The translations under genes were made by a program, and so were the position numbers. Below, piece after piece: positions 1 through 11,320 of a DNA stretch of 64,000 bases (within the stretch, counting starts at the first letter, position 1; every line of letters begins with the position of its first letter). Under the pieces are notes generated by a model, which saw nothing but the letters and a program-made list of their open reading frames with translations, did not search any database and was not told the DNA's origin. Source of the DNA: Hansfordia pulvinata (taxonomy: Eukaryota > Ascomycota > Sordariomycetes > Xylariales); NCBI GenBank assembly GCA_006538405.1, contig BJKQ01000008.1:2542001-2606000 (forward strand). Reading direction: 5' to 3'.

Positions 1-86
1 ACGAGCACATTGGATGCAGTTGCAACAACAAAACCTCCAACCGGATCTTCTCTAAATTGCGCAAATGGTATCTTTATCTTAGGTTC

Positions 87-3000
87 CTACGCATGAACAG
101 GAATCACTTGACCGCTCTCAGCCGGTGGCGCCTCCCACGAGCTCTCCACGACACCGTTGACACTTCCAATGTATTTCGCCGGATTGCAAGGCGCCTCGCC
201 CTCCAGCAGACGCAATGTCTCTCCCTGTCTTGTTCTTCCCGTTCCTTTCCTTCCTTGTCTTTTCCCGCCACGCTCGTTCCCCAAACACTCACGCGCCGCC
301 CCAATCCCACCTGGCGCCCCATGGCACGATGCCGACACCAGCTCACGCAAGACCTACCGCCAGTGCTGCATCCCCCAGCCGTTGAATCAGTGAGCAGAGA
401 TTCTCGACAATCGGCGGCACGGGCTCGTGCTCCAAATGGAAGTTGGACCGGAGAACTTCTTGTGCAATCTCCATGCAGCTTTTCGGGTCGTCCAGTCCAG
501 ATTCCATCTCTTGCACGTGCTTATCTCTGCTCAGTGGGCTGCGGAGATAGGGGCGTCCATGTCCAAATTCGATGAACTGCTGGACCTCCCGAGATTCAAC
601 CCCATCCATGTAGACCAGCGTCGCGCTTTCGCTGCCCTGTGCCTGCGAGCCTGACGCCTTCGTCACCACTCCGTATGTCCAAAGCGCTAGCGTGGCATGA
701 TGGACGCCTACGGCGTAAAAGTCCTTGAGATGCAGGCGGGGGAACATCTTGGCTTGCCGCAACACCTGGCCGGCATGCCACACGCTATGTCGCCCCCAGT
801 GCTCTCTGCCCATCGCTGAAGCGCTGGGTATATCCTGCGCGCCTGCTCCTCGCCTTCTTTCCCCGCGAAAAGCTGCAAATCGTCCAAGCAGACGTGCAGG
901 TTCATGAAGTCCAGGTTGAGCAGCAGCGCCTCCTGTGCCGACAAGGTAGCGTGCCAACCCCCCACCACCATTTGAAAATTGGCCAGTGTCTTGCACAGAT
1001 CGTGATGCCGCGCGTCGAGAATCGAGTTCGAATCGCTTTGGTAGTTGGTGGCCCACGCGCCGTTTCTGAGAACAGCACTTAGCTGTCGCCATTCGTGTAT
1101 AAGACTCCAGAACCCATGCAAGTATATCGATATGGCGTACTGCGCGTCCAGCCGCCTCAGATGACTCGTCAGGAGGCTGTTGTCGCGTATTAGGTCGCCT
1201 AGACAAGGCAGTCGCTTTGTCAGATTGCACTGACCACGCAGCCAGTGCTTCTTCCACTCTGTAGCAGTTTTGGCAAACCACAAATCTTTGCATTCAGGAA
1301 GCGGTAAAGTCAGCTCGGCGTACGACATCTGAGGACTGCAAAGAGTGGCCATAGAGGTTTGAGCGTCCCGCAGATAGCAGTGGAATATGAGTCTGTAGTG
1401 GAAGATCAGCAAAGAATCCAGCTGCAAGACTGGTTTGAGTCTTTACCTTTTCCACGCCTCCCGTTCACACCAGCTCTTCCACTTGGCGTCCAAGACTTCC
1501 CCTTCATCGGTTGGCTCCACAGATATGATGGGATAAGAAGCGCCCTTGAATCTGTCCCGGTAACGCATCATCTGCGAGATAGCGTCAGCCACCACTGCCC
1601 GTATTCACATTCGAGTTGCCCTTACGGTTATGGGTATCAACAAGTGACATTCGGCAAGTTCCATCTTTCGTCTGTTTCCACTCCACAGCCCAATGTCTTG
1701 CATGAGCACGAGCGTCTGCACCAATCCCAGGTTGGATATTTGGGGGTTATTTTCCTCGAACTAACAATGCATTGTCAACTTGGGAAGTTCTTTTCATGCG
1801 GTATTTATCGGTAGCGACTCACCTTTTCCGGTATCATGACGCCTGGCAAGGTTCTGTGTTAACTTGGCGCGCAGACGAATACCCCAGGCTGGTAAACTCA
1901 CGAATGACCTCTTGCACAGCAAAGCCGAACTTCCTCAGGGCCGTGATTGGCGTGGCGACAGCACCTGCGGCTGCCGCAGTTGCCAACCACTCCGGCCACT
2001 GTGCGTTCATTTTGAAGGTGCTGAAATGAATGTGGCTGGACACGGCACACGAGTGTGCCGCTAGAAACACGTGGACGAGTGTATCAAGGGTTTCGGTCAA
2101 CGGGAACGAGGAGGCGGCACGACTCCTGGATGCGTTGTCGCGACAGTATGCGAGGATGACGGAAAGCACCTTATCGCGACTCGACTGGTCCATCTTGTCG
2201 CTTAAGACACGGTCTGCGCGTTTCTGGTTTTCCTGGAACCTTTGACTCGCGGTGTCTCTGATGGGAAGTGGCAGGTTACCGTGCTCGACGTATGCGTTCT
2301 CTCTCTCGTAGGGAACCCATCGCCACGGCGAGTCGGTCCATATTTTAACCAGGTTCCGCCTCATTGAGCTCATATCGATTTCAGAGTTGTCGGTCCCCGG
2401 AGTTGTTGCTTCGGGCCCTGTCAAGCGATCGCTCGCTTCTTCCAGGTTCCAGTGGTCAAGAGTGCCGAAGTCTATGTTACTGAGGTCGTAATTAATGTCA
2501 TCCCCGAAATTCAATATGGATAAGCCCTGGCCCATAGTTTCCGTGGGTTTCGTAACATCTTGGCGCGCTTCATTCTCGTACAGTACATCTCTGAGAAAAT
2601 CGGAGAATGGCAAGCGCCCAGCGTCAGTGGCAACATTTTGATAGTCAGGGAGATTCATTTCGTCTGTGAAGGTTCGTCAGTCTGATGATCGTTCAAAATC
2701 AATGCCTGGACATGCCGTGTGGAAAGACTGCAGTGTAATTCGCTCGCCCAAAGCATTGATCGACAGAGTCAGAGATCGGAGAGCCAGACCGCTAGATACT
2801 GGCAAAGCCGGCGAGACTCACTTTGATTCAAGGCATCTCCGGGTTGCGCACCGGCGAATTCAGACTGGCTTGGACTGGGTTTGATGTCTGGGCTCGCCCC
2901 TACACCAAGCGCAAGAGAATGACCTGAGGGTCGGAACCGAGACTGGGATTCATCGGCATACGTCGTAGGCTGTTCTGCTTCTACAAGCCCATTTGAGCCC

Positions 3001-3686
3001 GGTTCGAAATGCACACAGTGTCCATCGGCAGGTTCCCCTGAAACTGATTCGCACTGGAGCCCGCGGTTTTTGCAGCCTGTGGAAGTGTCAGTCGCTTAGA
3101 CATCGCCCGTGTAGCCGATGCGTCCATTTTGCATGGAACCTGCGGGCTTCATCCAGAGATGCGACTCACGTGTACACGGTTTGACCTCTTCGCACTTGAC
3201 TCGTGCCGAAGCGCAGGCGCGGCAGGCGTGCGACACGCGGCCTGCGGCGGGCGAGGCGTCTATGCGCCGCCTCTTCTTTGTCGAGTCGTTGTCATTGCTG
3301 TGGTTTGCAGTGTGCCGCTTCAGCAGATCCGCGCGTGCGAACGCTTTGCCACAGACCTCGCAGATAAATCTCTTGCCCAACGTGTGAGTCTGGATATGGC
3401 GGGCCAGGTGCTCGGGCCGAGAGTATCGCTTTTTGCAATCAGCACATTGATAAAGACTGTTGGTCAGCGAATGGCGAGCAGCTGCAGACGATGCTGGCGG
3501 CGCTCCCGCTGTGTCGGGCTGGCTGGCAACTGATCTGGAGTCTACTGGCTGGGATGGGGCCGCTGGGGCAGTCTGGGGCTGGCTGGGATAGTCATGAGCC
3601 TGGTTGTGGAATCGACTTTGAGAGCCAGGCGCCTGGTTGGGGGCAGATGGATGCTGCAGAAGACCCGACACCGTAGGGAGCGACAT
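87..3686 (-). CDS. C2H2 plus Zn2Cys6 fungal transcription factor, frame-broken once
   Basis: A nuclear DNA-binding regulator. Exon 1 (3686-3170) encodes a Pro/Ser/Gln-rich start, two C2H2 zinc fingers (YQCADCKKRYSRPEHLARH and FICEVCGKAFARADLLKRH), a KKRRR basic patch and the first four cysteines of a Zn2Cys6 cluster (CRACASARVKCEEVKPC). An intron (3169-3077) splits the cluster; exon 2 (3076-2822) supplies RCKNRGLQC. Exon 3 runs 2663-1902, followed by exons near 1842-1823, 1760-1626, 1571-1447, 1392-358 and 224-87. The C-terminal two thirds match the fungal_trans (PF04082-like) regulatory domain, for example QTLVLMQDIGLWSGNRRK and HLKDFYAVGVHHATLALWTYG. In the long exon the frame changes at a C5 run (793-797 on plus): one base is missing relative to the conserved reading. 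With that base the model has about 995 residues. The 20-nt exon 4 is uncertain; an alternative joins 1902-1863 directly to 1760 using a weak GTTAAC donor. Target genes are unknown; the neighbouring enzyme genes are candidates. Confidence 0.88.
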
Positions 3687-6600
3687 GATGGGCGGCTCAG
3701 TGCACGGCGGAAGACGCGTTGGCGTTCGTGAAGGCCTCTTTTGGTGCAGCAGCGAATCCCGGTAACTTCATTCTCTTGCAGCGCAGGCCCTGGTCCCGCA
3801 AGGAGGCCACTGGGGTTGCCGTCGGCGACACCTGCGCGCTCAGCTGTTTACTTGTGCGCGCCGCCTGGCTACCGGGGCAAGCGACCAGTGAGTGCCAGGA
3901 TGCCGCCGCCTCGCAGCCCAACTCCACAGAAAGTGGCTGATGAGAGCGGGGGTCAGTAGGTAATTGACGGGGAGAGGCGCCGTTGGGGAGGACGTGGACG
4001 CGAATGCGTCGGCGGCAGCAAGGCAAGAATGTGACGATGATGGCGACGGGTCGGGCGGAAGGGGGGCCCGCAGACGGGACGGGCGTTGGGTTTGGTTTTT
4101 GTGGTTCGTCGAAGCGGCGGCGTTGGGGCAGGGGACGGTGCAGATTTCACCGGGGAGAGCAGGTCAGAAGAGAGGCGCGTGTGGATGAGGCATCGAGTCG
4201 CACAGGCGGCGCACGGCACAGGCTCGGGCATAGAGGCACACCCAGGAGGCACCAGCCAGGGCAGATGTACCTTGAGCCAGAGGCAGGCGCACGTCAGATC
4301 AGATCCACCATCCATTCATTCGGGCGTCGATGCCTCGCTCCGTTTCCTTTTCCTAGAGAGCCTCACAATGTGGAGTGTAGCGCCAATGGCAGGAGCGTAC
4401 TCGTAGTCCTGCCCTGGTCCGCCGGAAGGCGCGATTGCTCGGCGTGGCACGGGAAGCATCGCTTCTGGGTACTTCACCCTACATACCTAGTTGTGTACTT
4501 GTATGTAGCTCCAAGTTCCGCGAGTACCTTCTCTCAGCAGTGGTACTGTGCTCGTGCTCCAGATCCTTGGATTTCCATCCATAACTCACCTCATACTTGG
4601 ATGTACAGCCCCGGAACCGGGACCCAGTCCCGTCATGGGCGAGAAGGATGAAGCGACAGGTATTCGGGTCTCTCTTGCCCCGGATCAGAGTCCTTGCAGC
4701 TCTGGCGATTTCGTCATGTTGGAACTCCATGCAAGTCAGGCCCTCTCAGGGCTGCTGGACATCTGACAGACACATCTACCAGACGAACCGTCCCCACCGG
4801 ATAATCTCCATCTACGAGTACCATCGACTGCTAGGGCGGATTGACGTGTACGAGCCGGCAAGCGGCACGGTCATAGCGTCACGCTGCTACTCTAAAGGGG
4901 TACTGAACACAAATGTCGTAGTGTGCTCGTAGGGAATGAAACGGCGCCAGCAGCGTCCATGCGCCCCAAAGGCCACCATCCGAGGTCGATAAGGTAGCGC
5001 GGCGACGTTGGAACTACGGTCCGCTAGAGAAGACGATGGGGTTTTCGAGAAGGCTTCCAGCGCCTCTACAATCTGCACGAAGTCGAGAGCCATGGTGGTA
5101 CGTAAGCAGCTGCTACACCACTCGTAACTTGCACGGACAACCGAGTAGCAAGTACGCAATCTTGGCCCTACGACGAAGGCAGATGGACCTGATCTTGTCA
5201 CGAAGCAGTCCCCCGTCCACCGTTCCGCACGAGTACAGCCTCATCGTCGCTGAGTGGAGAAGATGGCCTAGGATCAGTTCTGGAGGGCCGGCATCTAGAC
5301 GGGAACAGGAAGCATACCTCGCCTACCTCCTAATGTAGGTACCGCCAGTCATGACAATCATCTGTCGGACTACCCAAATGCCGTGGTCGGGGGGCGAGTT
5401 CGATGACGCGACACTGGCTGTTGCACAAGCTTGAGCGGTGATGCCCTCTAGCCGTGTCTATGTATCTCCCCCACGTACAATGCGAGTATGCAGATAGCTT
5501 TGCTGCAGGCTCAAGAATAGTAGGCGACGACAACACATGCCATCAGGTAGAAGACAAGTTGTCCTCGACTCCTCCAGGCGCTTATTTTGAAGCGTCGACG
5601 CACGCATGACGCGCGTCTGAAAGGCTTTGAATTACGCGTCGGGCCGCACAGAATTCTTGGCAGCTCAAGGGCGCCCATCCGTACCTGGTGGCGCAGGGGA
5701 GCCGACGCGATTGATGACTGCTCTCCTCTCTGATGGATGCGTTAGGTGCGCGCAAGGTAAGGAGGTAGCGTCGGATAGGTGCCCCTAGCCCCCGAAGTAC
5801 AGTGCCTTCCACGCAGGCCCCTGCCCAATAACTCTTGGCCAAACGCTGATCAAGCCAGCATTCTGTCCGTCTCGTGGATACCTACGAGTGCTTTTATTAC
5901 GTTCCGCTGCTCGGAGGCATGGTTCATGTTGCGATGGCATGAGGACTTCCAAAGTCTGTTCAGACTCTGCGATTTGCAGCCTCACGGCGCATACCTGACT
6001 GGCCGCATAGGCAAACGCGTTGAACTCGCCTCAAAAAACCGTCGTCGGATTAGGCCCATGCTCAGAGCGCAATGAGATCATGTCCCAAGGTCGCTGCTTG
6101 TCGGGATCACGCCGAGGGATGCGATGGGGTCTTGCCGTCGTCATGTCCTTGCCAAGCACTCTCTGCAAGGGTGCGGATCTGGACCTGCCAACAGGAGCAG
6201 GACTGTCGGAACTCGGAAGGGCCTTGTCCTGCTCGCTGATAACGCCCAGCATTGTGTCAATACACGCTACACGACACCCAGTGATCCATTCACATTGCGT
6301 GGATATATCAATACTCGTACACGCGCCCGTCTCCCGCGGCCTCCGCGCCCTGTACTTGGAATCACCTGCTCGTATAAAGATTGATATTCGAGGGTCTGCG
6401 AGTACGTGAAACTGGAAGCCTCGGCTGAGGCGTGTCTGGGATCGCGTCTCATGTGTGCAGCCGCACCCGCGCCCGCGCCCACGCGTGGCCCGTCACCTCC
6501 CCCTCCTATCCCCCGGGCGCGCCTTCCACCCGCGCCGAGGGACACCTGCCATTTGGTGTGTCAGCTTGAGATACTCTCGCCCGCGTCCCACTGGCGGCGG

Positions 6601-7503
6601 CAGGTATCGTGTCAAGGAAGTTAGCCAGCCGCACCTGCCTACCTCCCATCCAGGCCATGCCTTTACCAAACTGAAGTAAGTAGGTACCCAAGGTACTCCC
6701 GGTCAGTTTGGATCCATAACTCCAGCCTGGAGGCGGCACAGAGTCTTTGAACTGCGCGGGATTGAGGTTGTCATATCCAGATCTGCCTCGCCTCAACTTC
6801 TCACGCCTCGAAACGCTCCACAGACGCCCACTGCCTACCTACCTACATCTTCAAAATTTGGCTTGACAGGGCATACCTACCTGCACACGCCTTGTGGGCA
6901 TGATACCCCCAGCCCCGCCCCCTGTCTTTCCCTCCCGAGACATTCTGACCCGGTTTGTCCTTGAAGCCACCTGGCTACCACGGTGCTCCGAGCTGATATT
7001 CTGACCCTGTTCGAGGATCTCTTGCATGGCCGAGTCGAGACCCTGTCAGCCCTCATACGAGTACCCCGGATCGCCGACAGCTCACGCGCCATTGGACCCC
7101 CAACTGTCAATCCAGAGCAGCCCGTTCTTTTACCCGGCTTGCCATTGGCCCTCGATCGTCTCCAGACTCTCCCCTCGCTCCAGGTCATCTGGGGTATCAC
7201 CAGACAAGGGTCACGACCATTGGATGATGTGATGAGCACCCGGCTTGACCGCTCGCCCAGAACACAAGGATCTTCGGCCGGCCCCTCTCCTTTCTTTCGG
7301 CCCCATCTGTGCGACCCCCGTACGGACCTTGCTTCGCGGCAATCGGGTGCCTCAAGGAAAGGGCCGGCGCTCAGTCGGCCGGCCAAGGGTCCTATATACT
7401 ACATAGCGCTGCCTCTTGGGTTCCGGGATGAGATGTCCTGTGTTGCCGATACGCTCGCAAACACATTTTCAGTGATTCTCTCCTCTACCAGAGCTCCTCT
7501 GTT
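3687..7503. promoter_or_regulatory. Divergent intergenic region between transcription factor and MFS gene
   Basis: This 3.8-kb spacer separates two genes transcribed away from each other, so it must carry both promoters. ORFs inside it are short, have no recognisable motif and overlap in several frames. Copies of the TACGAGTA/TACTCGTA octamer occur near 4398, 4812, 6312 and 7055, and TACC-type tetramer runs near 6836-6850. I see no RNA gene or transposon. The length is large for a fungal promoter and would fit a heavily regulated gene. Confidence 0.5.
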
Positions 7504-9404
7504 ATGGCCAACGATAGGATGGCCTCCTCTGGGAGCTGTGTCTCCTCCCCATCAGGAGTTCCAAGCCGCTCGGCACACAGAACTCTTGGTACTGTCCGAC
7601 TGCGGGATCAGGATACAAACAGACTGGTCTACGTGCCTACTCCCTCTGACGATCCAAAAGACCCCCTCAACTGGTAAGCTGCGTTACTCGAAGATGACCA
7701 CCGGATGCTTGCATTGACACTCAGAAGGTCACAGGCGCGAAAATACTATGTGTTGGCCATTGTCTGCTTGGCTATCATGATGTCCAACGTCGCGGCTGCT
7801 GGTAACGTTAACCGCCCAAACCGTCAAGCGTAGTCTCGCTAAAGTTTCTCAGGCCCTACGGTTGCCATCGTGGAGACGACGTTGTCCTTCTACCCGACCG
7901 CTTTGGAAGAGGGCACCCTGAGCCAAGCAGCTGCACGTATTGCGTTCTTCTTCACCACCACCGCATTGCTGCAAGGGACAGGGAACTTTCTCTGGGTCCC
8001 GCTTGCCAACAAGTTCGGGAGACGCCCCATATACATCGTCAGCTATTCTCTCTACTTCGTCTGTATTCTTTGGCTCGTATTCGAGACCAGATACGCAGGC
8101 TTTCTTGCTGCCAGGATCCTCATTGGCCTCGGAGGGGGTGCTGCCGAGACGATCGCTCCAATATCCATAGCCGAGATGTTCTTTCTCCACGAGCGCGGAA
8201 AGATCATGGCAGCATACACCTCCTTCCTTTCCATCGGGGTTTCTCTGGGGATGATTGTCGATGGGTAACGTGGCATGCCCCTCTGGGTTGAGTATTCTGC
8301 TAATGACTTATACAGGTTGATCCTCATACACAATGACTGGAGGACCATTTATCAGGTGGCGACAGCTCTGGTGGGCTTCGTGCTTCTCCTCATCGTTTTC
8401 ACCTTTCCCGAGACTGCGTGGCCTAGCAGAGCCATCAGAGACGCAGGAGTCATAGCGCTGGACAAAATGGATAGTGGACCTACCGACGCAGAGCGCGTCC
8501 CCAGCAAGCAGCCTGCTGCCCCTTGGACATTCGCCGCATACCTCAGAAGCATCAAGTTTTACGAACGTGTCTGGACAGAGGAAAGCCTGATGCGAATGTT
8601 CCTACGCCCCATGGCGCTGATTTGCTTGCCCGCGATTTTGTGGGCAGCCCTGGTGCAGGCTGTGACCATTGGATTCCTCGTCGCAGTCACATCCAACGTC
8701 GCCGTGGCGTTCTCCGAGGCCTATAGCATGTATACCTGGCAAATTGGTCTCTGCTTCATCGCGTCTGTGATAGGTTCTCTCCTCGGGATACCCGCCGGTG
8801 GACTTTTTGGAGACAAGGTCGCAGACTGGCTCACATCGCGCAATGGAGGGATCCGAACTCCCGAGATGCGTCTCCCTGCCATGATACCCTGTCTCGTTTC
8901 GGCGCCTCTTGCGTTGCTGTTGTATGGATTAGGTGTCGACAAGGGCCTGCATTGGATATGCCCAACTGTTGGCCTGGGCCTCTGTGAGTGTTCATCACCT
9001 TTCGCTTGCGCATCACTGACAGGATTGCAGTGAGCTTCTCGATTGCTCAAGGCACAAACATATGTCTAGTGTATGTCATTGATTCGTATCGACCCATAGC
9101 TGGCGAGGTCACCCTGGCGGTGATGGGCTTCAAATGTAAGTGGACTCCACCTGGACTGGTAGGTCTGGAACAGTGTCTAACGTAGTCAGCTGTGTTTGGA
9201 TTTCTCCTATCTTTCTATACAAATCCTTGGATCGATGGAACAGGCTATCTGGATGCTTTCGGCGCGATGGCTGGGATCGCAGCGGCCATTATCGTCATGT
9301 GGGTGCCCCTTTTCCTCTGGGGTAGAAAACTGCGACAAGCAACGTGGGACTGGCCATTCGTCTCGTACATTCGCTGGGCTGAAGACCGCGAGGTGGGAGA
9401 GTAG
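7504..9404 (+). CDS. Major facilitator superfamily transporter (HOL1/DHA1-like)
   Basis: A plasma-membrane proton-coupled exporter or importer of about 547 residues with roughly twelve hydrophobic segments. Exons: 7504-7673, 7728-7801, 7853-8264, 8316-8983, 9031-9135 and 9190-9404; the lengths sum to 548 codons including stop. The start is the first ATG of an N-terminus ending PTPSDDPKDPLNW, followed across an intron by SQARKYYVLAIVCLA; this DPxNW...KYY junction is typical of fungal DHA1-type carriers. The loop 2-3 signature is NKFGRRPIYIV, and a later helix has GLGGGAAETIAPISIAEMFF, as in the family. C-terminal helices contain FGFLLSFYTNPWIDGTGY. The 3' end lies 95 bp from the 3' end of the dehydrogenase gene on the other strand. 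In this neighbourhood it may carry the pathway's substrate or product; that is inference. Confidence 0.9.
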
Positions 9405-9498
9405 TGATCACGAGGGTTCCATTAGAGTCAACAGAGCTGTACTCGTATGAAGCTATGTATGGGTCGAGCTCCGCCTTCCTCCCGTTCCTCATCTACCC

Positions 9499-10453
9499 TC
9501 AACGCGTTGTGAAGCCAGCGTCAACCACTGCACTGTTTCAGGTCAGTTTCGCCCGAGACCACAGAGCACCTTTAGAATTGGCTGGGATAGCTTAAGCTCG
9601 GACTCGCGTTTTGCTTACTTCAATCCAGTGATACTCTCGCTTCTGGCAAACAGAAGGACCTGCTCGGCGACGTCGTCAACGGCGACGAACCGCTTGAGCT
9701 GCGTCTTCTCACGGTGCGCCTCCTTTTGCTCTTCCGTGAAGCACTCACTCCAGTCCTAAACCAGGTCAGTCTCGGCAAGTCACTCGAAATTGAATTTCTC
9801 ACCGTTAAGAGGAGTCCTGGTGACACAGTATTGACTCGAATCTCTGGTCCAGCCATGACGGCCAGAGACTTTGCCAGTTGGATCTGCGCGGCTTTGGTTA
9901 CCCCGTAGGCCTGGCCATCAAGGTCAGTCCAGCATTTAAGACAGGGAAGTGGCTAAATCCTCACGAGGGAACTCCCGCTAACGCTGATACCCGCTGTCGA
10001 AGCTGTGGTGATGAATGCTCCTTGGGTCGCCTTCAGGTGTTTTTGGCATGCCTGAAAGAGCCAGAGGTGCGATTTCACGTTCATGTTGAAAGCCCGATCC
10101 CATTCATCCTCGTGCGCGTTTTCATCGATACTCTGCAGCCCCCTTTGTTTAGTCCACCCGCCATTCGAGAACACAACATCCAACTGCCCGAATGTTTGGA
10201 TGGTTTCGTGGACAAGGAGACGGAGCGCGTCTTTGTCGCCGAGGTCACCCTTCAGCATGATGGAGTGTTTCTCGGCGCCGACTCTGGACAGAGATGACAT
10301 GGCATCCAGGTCCTCCGCATGGCGCACGGCGCGTTCTTCGTTATGGCAGTAGTTGAAGGCCACGCGGTAGCCATTTTTCGCGAAGAGCCGACAAGCAGCC
10401 GCCCCCAGTCCGGCGCTGCCGGCCGTGACAAGAACGACTGGCGGACGACCCAT
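9499..10453 (-). CDS. Short-chain dehydrogenase/reductase (SDR)
   Basis: An NAD(P)-dependent oxidoreductase of 255 residues, the usual classical SDR length. Exons: 10453-9965, 9910-9803, 9755-9619 and 9532-9499, summing to 256 codons including stop. The cofactor motif is TAGSAGLG (residues 10-17), followed by FSNGGW at the NNAG position. Catalytic Ser152, Tyr165 and Lys169 are all present, the last two in YGVTK, which straddles the first intron. The C-terminus reads SITGLNAVVDAGFTTR, like the usual TGxxxxVDGG ending, and is only reached by splicing a short last exon. I chose MGRPPVVLVTAGS at 10453 over an upstream ATG at 10483 because it gives the usual spacing to the glycine motif. Divergent from the monooxygenase-decarboxylase gene, so the two may share control. 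The substrate is unknown. Confidence 0.92.
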
Positions 10454-11320
10454 GACGATGAAAGACGCCCAAACGAGTATCAAATCAGAACTGTCTTGCT
10501 TGCGGTACTGGCGTCTCAGGGGCCCTTTCCACTGAAGGCTGATCGGGTAGTGGGATGCGTCAGCAGCGGGGTCCCCTCACTTCCGATGGACGTCTACAAG
10601 TGGCGGGTCCGATATATCCCCACTTCCCCGTCAAGTTCGGAGCTTTGCCGACGGGCCCAGTTCATTGGCCGCCGTCCGACGGGCCCCTTGGACAGACCGA
10701 TGCATGCAGGGCCCCGTGCCACTCACTGCTATCTGCCATTTGACCACTGGCCCGGATCTTCGGCCAGTTCAGCCCCCCCACATTCCGCGAGCCTGTATCC
10801 GGGCAAGTCATCGTCCGTTCCCGGTCGTGGTCATGGCGGTGGAGGCGGAGTCTGATAGCTGCCGACGGTGCAGCTTCGCTTCCACAATGCATATCTGGCG
10901 TTGGCTAAGGGTGAACAATTGGTTGTGCGAGCGCTTTCGTGCCTCGGCCCCGGCGCCTTGGTGCGATCCAACCAGTCCATTCTGCGAGAAGATGGAGCCC
11001 ACGCAGGGTTCTCAGCTGCCGGAACGGCACGGCGCAATGGACAGAAGCCGTGAAGCCACGGAGCAAACCTGCGTTGGAACACAATCCATGTTCACCAAGA
11101 AAAACTAGAAAACGTCAGTCCATTTCTGATCCCACCCTTGGTTTTCTGGCTGGTAGCCTGGTCTTTCCCAGTCGGTACAACCACACAAAATTTTCAAAAA
11201 AAAAAAAAATCACGTCAGTCTGGAAGTTTTCCCATCCAGCTTTGCAAAATTCATCATTTCGATTGAGGGAACAATCCCGTGATCCTCGTGACACATTCGC
11301 TGGCACAACCGTGATCCAAG
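10454..11320. promoter_or_regulatory. Shared divergent promoter, SDR / FMO-ADC
   Basis: This 867-bp gap lies between the start codons of two divergently transcribed enzyme genes, so both promoters lie here. No convincing coding sequence is present. A run of thirteen A residues begins near 11196, about 120 bp upstream of the fusion-gene start; poly(dA) tracts often mark nucleosome-free promoters. I cannot assign a specific activator site. Confidence 0.55.

Noticed and set aside
6877..7717. ORFs of 169 and 244 codons on opposite strands upstream of the MFS gene
   Set aside because: The plus-strand one overlaps the MFS first exon in another frame and neither has a domain.
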